Below, piece by piece: positions 57,292-64,000 of a stretch of DNA of 64,000 bases. This DNA is from Coffea arabica. Taxonomy: Eukaryota > Streptophyta > Magnoliopsida > Gentianales > Rubiaceae. A model generated the notes under the pieces. The model saw nothing but the letters and a program-made list of their open reading frames with translations, searched no databases and was not told where the DNA came from. A program made the position numbers and the translations under genes. Numbering within the stretch: the stretch's first letter is position 1; the number at the start of each line of letters is the position of its first letter. The stretch spans positions 13,596,001-13,660,000 of the forward strand of contig NC_092312.1 of the NCBI RefSeq assembly GCF_036785885.1, read 5' to 3'.

Positions 57292-60200
57292 CTAGCTATA
57301 TAAATCTGCAGAGAAACACGGACAAGTGTGTGTAAGGATTGAATTCACAATTCAGCGTATTAAACAATACACAATTTTAGCTCTTTCATAGAAGTTGGAA
57401 TTTGTAAAATTGCTTGAAGTTTAATTTCATAGTACATGAATGCTCAGAGTTAGTTAAATATTTGTTAGAATCATCCATAAAGGAAGCTTCAGATCTCAAT
57501 GCAGAGGTTCCAATTTTCAGGAGACCAAAAAGGCAATTCCATGCTGACAAATTATACTCGCATAAATGTCTATACTCAATTTACTAAGTTCAGTTCTGCA
57601 GTGCACCGCAGAACTAAATGCCCCTACCATTGAGTGCCAAATGAAAACATATAGCAAAGATCTTAGTCTGTTCCTAAGAAATATATCAAAAAGAAAAAAG
57701 AAGAAATCTGAAATTCCAATCAAAGACTGATTAACCCAATTCGTTGACAAAGTCCAGGTCAAAGAAATAACAAGAAAAGCAGCCTTATAGCAAGCAAGGG
57801 AATCTCCTTTTTTAACTCTGTTCTGCCAAGATCTACTAACAAGAAAATGACATCCACCGGAAAGGAGGAGGTTCTATTAAACATCCATCAGACCGGTCCT
57901 ATAAAGATGGAACAACCACACAAAAACCAACCATAAACCTACAAAAGATAATTTGGGCACATTATACCGCATATAGTTATGCCAGAATTCCTCCAATAAA
58001 AGCCTTGTACTCAATTCTGAATGGTAGACTCCCAATCCAACCACAAAATTTATCTATGAAAGCAACAGATGTCCAAATTTAAAATATTTCATCTATTTCA
58101 TAGTTCATTCAGACCTCAAGTAATTGTCCAAGATAAAATCCATTTAAACACAAAATTGTGCAGTGGCAAAATAAAACTGATGAAAGAAATGGATTAACAT
58201 GCACAAACACCACCTTATGCTTGCCAGTGAAAGACAGCCAAAAAACAGGAAGAGAATAGATCAGCTCAATGAGCCAGAGAATACTGTGGAGCATGGCCTT
58301 TTGCTTATCCATTTTTTTTTGGGTGAAGAATGGCACAAATAAGTCTTGGAAAAAATAGAAGTCCAAGGAGTTTGGGTATAACACCATGAATAACTTATTA
58401 ATCTCACACCAAGTGTACTTCATATGTTTGTGATATAAAAGAACACATGACAGCAGTCCAAGTTTGAAGTGTGTGTTATCCAATGTTTTGCCGCATATCA
58501 TGTGTACATATGGACACAACACGATAGCATTCCATGCTATAGGAAATCCATGTTTGGTGACCACAAGCCCCATCAAAAAGGGTTAGAGAAAACACTGAAC
58601 TTTCAAGTCAAAATGCACACATTTCACGTCAATAGAGCCAAGAAGAAATATCACATTGACACGTGAAACATAGCCCAAATGTCATCATTCACAGCCCAAA
58701 AGTTTTAGCTCCTTAAGCCATTTCAAAACGGTAAACTAGAACCTAAACATCGACAGGACTTCTCAAAATTCAGACCCAAAACTAGCTACAGAAGGAAAGA
58801 GTTGCTTCAGTGACTGATCTGACATGCAGCAATTACATTCCAAATAGTTTTGCTCGCTATAACATCCTAGTAACATAGAAGCAAAATACCAGCTTTAGCC
58901 CTTCATATCTTCTACTTCCACATATTATGCAAACCAGAAATTCATACACCAGAGTGTACTTAACAACTAGTGCTCTTCAAATTCACTCATGAAAAACTGA
59001 CAAAATTAAGTGATCAAGTGGAATATAGGAACTTGAGTCTTTGCACAAGCAATGTGGGAAAATAATTCTTCAAAAAATATCACCATGAAGACGGAGATGT
59101 GGTTCTACACATTGGTACTTGATGAGTTCACCCAAAAACACAAAAACTGATGCATCTAAAGCAAGAAAACACTGATTCCGCTCTAGATTTCCATTCAAAA
59201 AAGTATTCCAAAGGATAACCAAAACCATGCAAAATGCTACAAGCCAGCAACATCATTACACGTTTCCACAAAATCAATATCTTGCTACATAGCCATCCAC
59301 AATTCCAAGAGAATCCAACAACAACATTAACTTCAGCACCAAACAAATATCAATCAAACTTCCATCAAACTTCAAATTATCCAAAATCCTTCCATCCATT
59401 GCAAAACAATAAGGGAATGTTGCAGAGCCTACATGCCAGGCAATTTTCAGTCTAATTTAAAATATCAAAATCTACCAATTTACACTATTCTAACATCAAA
59501 TCAAATGCAACTCCACATTTAAAAAAAAAAAAAAAAACCTATTATCATCTAAATAACTGCAATAATAGAAGAACTCCCAACAAAATAAAAAACTTCTTAA
59601 TAATAAATCAAGAAAGCCACAAGATTGAACTATAGTCTTATACCATCTGATCCAGATCGTTTAGACTGCTTAATCTTCTCAAGCTGGACTTGTGTGTCCA
59701 TAAACAACTGCATCCTCTGTACTTCCAAATCCTTTGCAAACTGCATCCTCTGCTTCTCTAACTCCACCATTTGCCTCTGCTTCATATTCTCGACCCTCTC
59801 ATAAATCTCCCCAAACCTCTCAATTGCCTTAGCCAATCTCCTCACTCCCTCCTCCCCTGCCACCGTCCCCTCTTCTCTCTCCACCTCCTCATCCTCATCC
59901 TCTTCGGATCCCCCATCTTCCTCCTCATCATCCTCCACCTCCTCCGCCGCCGCTGCCGCAGCAGCTGCCACAGCCGAATAATTCTTCCTAAAATAGGAAT
60001 CATCCACGGCGGAAAACTGCCGCTTCTGCGGCAACACCACTGGCTCCACCACCGCACTCGTAGCCGGCGGCAACAGCTGCGGCTGCTTCTTATTATACAA
60101 CGGAATTCCCATCGGCGGCGAAGGCAACGACAACGGGGAGTGAGAAGATAACGAATTCACCATCGGAGAAGTTTTTTGCTGCTGATTCTTCGAATTATTC

Positions 60201-60562
60201 CCTATCAAAGCATCAAGCCTAGCAAAGAACGGCCACGACGAAGTTAGGGTTCCGTTGGACTCGGAAATTTTCGCTTTCTCAATCTTATACTTTTTCTTCA
60301 ACGTATCAATCCGATTCTTACACTGAACATCGGTCCGGCGAGTCTTCTTAGTATGACCATGCCGAGCATTAACGGCATCAGCAACCTCCTGCCAGTCCTT
60401 CTGCCGGAGATTCCCACGGTTAAGTTCCAAATAACGCCGTCCCCATGCATCAACCAGAGTCGAAGTCGCCTCCTCGCTCCAACAATCTTCCCGGAAAGGC
60501 AGACTCCTCGTCGGCGGCGTCTGTAGCAACGGCGCCGGAGATAAATCACTAAATTCCCCCAT
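57292..60562 (-). CDS. Trihelix transcription factor (ASIL/6b-interacting type), two exons
   Basis: A 310-residue DNA-binding protein. Proposed exons: 60562-59644 and 57305-57292. The trihelix (Myb/SANT-like) domain spans about 26-121, with the spaced tryptophans W28, W40, W57 and W110, then the basic CKNRIDTLKKKYK helix. A Ser/Pro-rich linker follows, then an alanine run (199-206), a strongly acidic block (207-231) and a C-terminal coiled-coil-prone segment (239-300: RRLAKAIERF, MVELEKQRMQFAKDLEVQRMQL). This layout is that of ASIL1/ASIL2-like repressors, which in Arabidopsis restrain seed-maturation genes; that role here is inferred. An uninterrupted frame runs to TAG at 59630 and would end SGSDGIRL. 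However, GATG|GTATAAG at 59643 is a good donor. The acceptor tttctctgcag at 57306 restores the frame to SGSDDLYS, the ending I recall for this family. Both versions are 310 residues. The start at 60562 is the first ATG before the domain. Confidence 0.9.
57306..59643 (-). other. Probable 2.3-kb terminal intron of the trihelix gene
   Basis: Begins GTATAAG and ends TTTCTCTGCAG on the minus strand, with phase 1. It contains frames (58109-58576 and 59128-59346, minus) that match nothing known, as expected of intron sequence. An 18-base A run at 59520 (T run in the transcript) lies about 125 bases inside the 5' end. Confidence 0.7.
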
Positions 60563-61020
60563 CTTTTAACTGATCAAAAAAATCACGGCCGATCCGATGG
60601 AGGAAAAATTGGCAGGATATATACAATTATATATATTTTGTAAAGAGGAGAAGAAGGAAGAAAGAAAGGTAGGATAGGAAAAGGGGGGGGTGCCAATGCC
60701 GGTTGGCGACGAGAGAGACGGATGAAAGAGGGAAGGCATGAAGGGTAAGAATGGAAAAAGGGAAAGAGGGGAGGGAAGAATAATCGGTGAAGTCGCCGGG
60801 ACGGGCGCGTGATGACGACGAACGCGTGAGTGGGTGAGGTGGGGGATAGGGATTAGGATTTCGGATGGTGATCGGATAGTTCATAGTTGGACGGTTTTTC
60901 TATTTTTTAGTTTCTTTTTTCTTTTGATTAGGTTACGTCCGCTGCGGCTGTTGTCGTTGTTCCGGGCTAATCTCATCCTTCTTTCTTGCAATTCACGGGC
61001 ATTTAGTATCTTTGGCAAAT
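60563..61020 (-). promoter_or_regulatory. Leader and promoter region of the trihelix gene
   Basis: Immediately upstream of the start codon is a TATA-rich segment (60617-60640) and then, on the minus strand, a long C/T-rich stretch (60641-60790) typical of a 5' leader. If transcription starts upstream of about 60885, an 85-codon upstream frame (60884-60627, minus, beginning MNYPITIRNPNPYPPP) would be in the leader and could lower translation. The start site cannot be told from sequence. Confidence 0.4.
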
Positions 61021-62261
61021 TGCTAAGTAGTCCTTCATGATTGTGAAAGTTCTTTCTTTGTTCCACTACGTTTTCAGAGAACACCTTCTTATCCGAGACT
61101 GCAAATATATCATATACAATAAATGGATTAAAAATGGTTTATAAAAAAAAGCCTATATATGCTTTATAGTTTTGAAAGTGAAAGGATAATTTACCTCCCC
61201 CTCTTTTGCCACATCAATTATGTAATAAACAAGTGATATGGGTGCATATGATACAATGTGTGTGTGTTTAATTTTAGCACTTTTTATGAAAATTTTATAT
61301 TTTGGACCATGTTGGACGACAAAAATGGAGCAATTGAAGAGCTTGAACACTAACTATAAAGAGCATTTTTTGTGTGAAATTAAGTGACAAAATTTGTTTA
61401 CTCCAAGATGAGGGTTGTTGCTTTATATATTGTTAGATATATGCTTAATTATTTTGTATTGAGTTGGGAAGAAAGTAATTCAAAATTAAATGTACATAAA
61501 GTTTGTACCATCTATCCCGAGTTATATCAATCAAAGAAAAAGAAGAACTTATGTAAAAAGTTGTACTGTTGAATTTGGCATTATTGTATCTATTAAAAAC
61601 AAAATACTTTGCTTGCTTACAAATTTAAAGAGAGCCAATTTAGCTCTAAATTTTGTATTAAGTCATTGTTTCAACAAAAATGACATGTCAAATTAACGTG
61701 TACAGAGAATATAAGTAATTAATGACTAAGATAAATTAGGCTTTTGCATTTTGAAGTTAGAGCTTGCAATACACATTGATAATTAAGCATAATAAAACAT
61801 ACGTCCACCTTTGTCATGGAAATCATGTTAATGTGATATGTGCATTGCACAAGCAAAGAAAGAAGACGGTAAATGGCATTTAGAAGGATGACAATGACTT
61901 ATGTCAAATTAGAGGGATTCAAAATGATTCTGGGAAAAATAGAAGGGCTCATTTTAGCAATTTGAGCTGCTTAATAATTAATTGATATATACTTGTTGGT
62001 TTGAGGAGCAGGCGGCAGCAGGCGTAAAGGTGCCGTTGTTTTCTCGGCCAATGAGCGAGGCCGCGTGGGTCGTGTGGGGATATTCATCTCCAAACGGAAC
62101 GGCGTGGTGGGCCGACCGTTCAACTTTGTCCGTTTAGGCAATGTTCTTCTTGATCGAGCCCAATACACGTTAAATAATGGAAACAGGCAGTTTTTGTCCT
62201 TTTTTTTTTCCCCTGCTTTCGCCCTTTCGGCGTTGGGTTCTTAAATATTTATTTTAGCCCT
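61021..62261. other. Gene-free region with a GC-rich island
   Basis: AT-rich except for 62005-62165, which is markedly GC-rich (gaggccgcgtgggtcgtgtgg; aacggaacggcgtggtgggc). No protein family is recognisable in either strand of the island. It may be a promoter relic or a fragment of a repeat. Confidence 0.4.
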
Positions 62262-62545
62262 GTTCGTAATCTAATTCAGTACTTAAATTTAATCGATTCA
62301 GATCTGAACATATTCGATCACGTTTGATAACTAAAAATTAAATATTTAAATTAATTAAGTGGTATTGAATTTTGTAGACAAAATTTTTTTTAAAGAATAA
62401 GTGATAATTTATTCACTTATCATTTAATATGGTATGCACTCAAACATATTAGATTTAGTACTTAATAATCCATTAATTTAATAAATTTAGATTTCAGATT
62501 TCAGACTTAAATTTTTAGATTTCACTTTTATGAAATGCACCCTCA
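62262..62545 (+). mobile_element. MITE family M4, copy 4
   Basis: ccctgttcgtaatctaattcagtacttaaatttaatcgattcagat at its left, the aagaataagtgataa and tatcatttaatat centre, and ...ttttatgaaatgcaccc at its right. Its right end is the inverted form of the gggtgcgtatgataa left end of the 22731 copy. Confidence 0.7.
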
Positions 62546-62640
62546 ATTTTTTCTTGGGTGCTCAAAACTTCGTATAAGAAATTCAGGCAATCTACAAGTT
62601 TATGTTAATAAAAGAAATATATACACATATCTTTTGGAAA

Positions 62641-63489
62641 AACAACTATTCTAGTCCTTAGAAAAAAAAATATTCCAATCCTTATTTTAGGGTCTTGGCC
62701 AATTTATTACCTCATATATCACTACTTACCAATTTACAAGATAAAGACAATGTTTGACCTCTATCGAAAAATTAGAAAATCCTAACGAAGTTAACCTATA
62801 CACGGCATATGCACGGTTAAAAATTACTATTTTAGTTCCTTATCTTCAAGGTCATGTCCAATTTTGTCTCTTACATGTTGCCTCCTGCCAATTTAAGTCC
62901 TCATTTCTACAAAATAAAGCTAATATAGGAGTATAATAGGAAATTAGGAAAACCCAATGAAATTCGTCCAAACAAGAAGGGGCAGAATATAAGAAAAAAT
63001 ATCACTGGCCCAAGAGCAATTATATCAATAGAATTAAAGGCTCTATTAATGTTTCGAAAAAATTAGAAGAGGAAAATTGGCACGTTTGTGACAAGGGTCT
63101 ATAGGATTTTTTTTTTTTAAAATTTTGTTTCTTTCTATTTTAATGGTACACATGTCATGCATATGGGACTGACTCTATTAGGATTTTCTAATTCCATTAA
63201 ATGTCCTACATGAACATTATTTTGTGAAACTAAGGGCTTAAATTGATAGATGGTGACATACAAGGGATTAAATGAAACATGATCCTGAAAAAAAGACATC
63301 AAAATAGTTGTTTTCAACGTTGCGCTTGTCATGCGCTTGAGTAATTTCGATGGGATTTTCTAATTTTCTATTATAGGTCCTACATTGACTGTATTTCATA
63401 ATGACGTGGGACTAAATCAGCAGATGATAACGAATGAAAGACCAAATTAGCTAAGATTCTAAAGTTGAAGGACTAAAATAGTCATTTTG
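62641..63489. repeat. Large foldback made of four related units
   Basis: Two direct units (about 62641-62815 and 62821-62970) are followed, after a 170-base spacer, by two units in the opposite orientation (about 63141-63314 and 63315-63489). All four share, in the same order on their own strand, acta(t)tttagtcctt, a (c)atgt(t)ccaattt-like block, caatttaagtcc, cacaaaataa, tgtagga, aaaattagaaaatcc and a terminal catatgca/catgac word. On folding, the outer units pair with each other and the inner pair likewise. No coding sequence. Confidence 0.7.
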
Positions 63490-64000
63490 TTTTTTTTGTT
63501 TAAAGAGTGTAGGAATAATGGAAGAAATTCAAGGGGGTGAAGATCAACTCTTCCTTTTAAAATGAGCAATAAAAGCTCTTAATTATTAAAACAATTTTAT
63601 GTCACATTGCCTAGAGAGGAAAAAAAAAAAAAGAAAAGAAACCTTTTTCCTTTGTTATTGGTTTCTCTTTTCCTTGTCATTGCTATCTCTCTCTCTCTCT
63701 CTCTTTGTCCCTCGCCTCCTGCTCATCCTTCTTCTTCCTTTTTTCCATCTTCCTACTCTTGCATGGCCCTTTCACCATCCTCTCCCACCCTCCTTCCCTA
63801 ACCAAATGAGGATCAAAGCTTTTGGATAATTGTTATAGAAGAATGAATAATTTTTCAAGCTATGAATTAAAATAAAAGATAACAAATATACTTCATGGTA
63901 TTTTGCTGGTGGCACCACTTTGTTATGCCCTTGTGGTACCATTTGCATTACTTGATTAATTACTTTCGACTAACAGTCAAGGTCCAAGGACCATGGTGAT
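63490..64000. other. Right edge; CT-rich microsatellite
   Basis: Contains a short (TC)n tract at 63688-63704 within a pyrimidine-rich stretch (63640-63800). The two frames over it are artefacts of that composition. No gene recognised. Confidence 0.5.

Noticed and set aside
58109..58576. 155-codon minus-strand frame
   Set aside because: Lies wholly in the probable trihelix intron, has no recognisable motif and a Phe/Leu/Cys/His-rich composition typical of chance AT-rich frames.
59771..60151. 126-codon plus-strand frame
   Set aside because: Antisense shadow of the acidic and alanine-rich coding repeats of the trihelix gene.
1..64000. CRISPR arrays, bacterial operons, rRNA genes, integrated viral genes
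   Set aside because: Looked for by eye on both strands; no regularly spaced repeats, no ribosomal or viral protein motifs were seen.

Overview
This is a nuclear plant window, AT-rich and gene-poor, almost certainly from a eudicot. The gene families support this: a GH17 beta-1,3-glucanase with an X8 domain, EP1-like bulb-lectin glycoproteins, a type I non-specific lipid transfer protein (nsLTP), an ALOG/LSH factor and a trihelix factor. The rest is dense with MITEs, SINE-like retroposons, Helitrons and LTR elements. The species cannot be named from the sequence alone. Only four loci look intact. Layout: (1) 1-7160 holds no recognised gene. (2) 7165-13383 is a duplicated GH17 neighbourhood: a broken copy (7575-8730), flank duplicates with no gene body, and the intact gene (11977-13383). 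(3) 15708-17927 and about 22030-23789 are two dead EP1-like genes, each carrying different transposon insertions. The nsLTP gene (19917-20279, minus) lies between them. (4) 23790-34450 is intergenic and includes a well-delimited hAT element (27792-28630). (5) 34453-40151 is a nested pair of non-autonomous LTR retrotransposons. (6) 42282-42851 encodes the ALOG protein. (7) 49400-56338 holds a tandem TRIM-like unit, two MITEs and two abutting Helitrons. (8) 57292-60562 (minus) is the trihelix gene, with a probable 14-nt terminal coding exon behind a 2.3-kb intron. (9) 62641-63489 is a large four-unit inverted repeat. The genes do not form a pathway. GH17, EP1-like and nsLTP products are all secreted or cell-wall proteins, so the left third is loosely a cell-wall/defence neighbourhood. 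ALOG and trihelix are nuclear regulators, independent of it. No prokaryote-style system, CRISPR array, rRNA gene or convincing tRNA gene was seen. The strongest non-routine observations are the trihelix micro-exon, the nested LTR pair, the abutting Helitrons, the four-unit foldback, and a recurring signature of tiny poly-A insertions between exact direct repeats. No wholly new biological system is supported.
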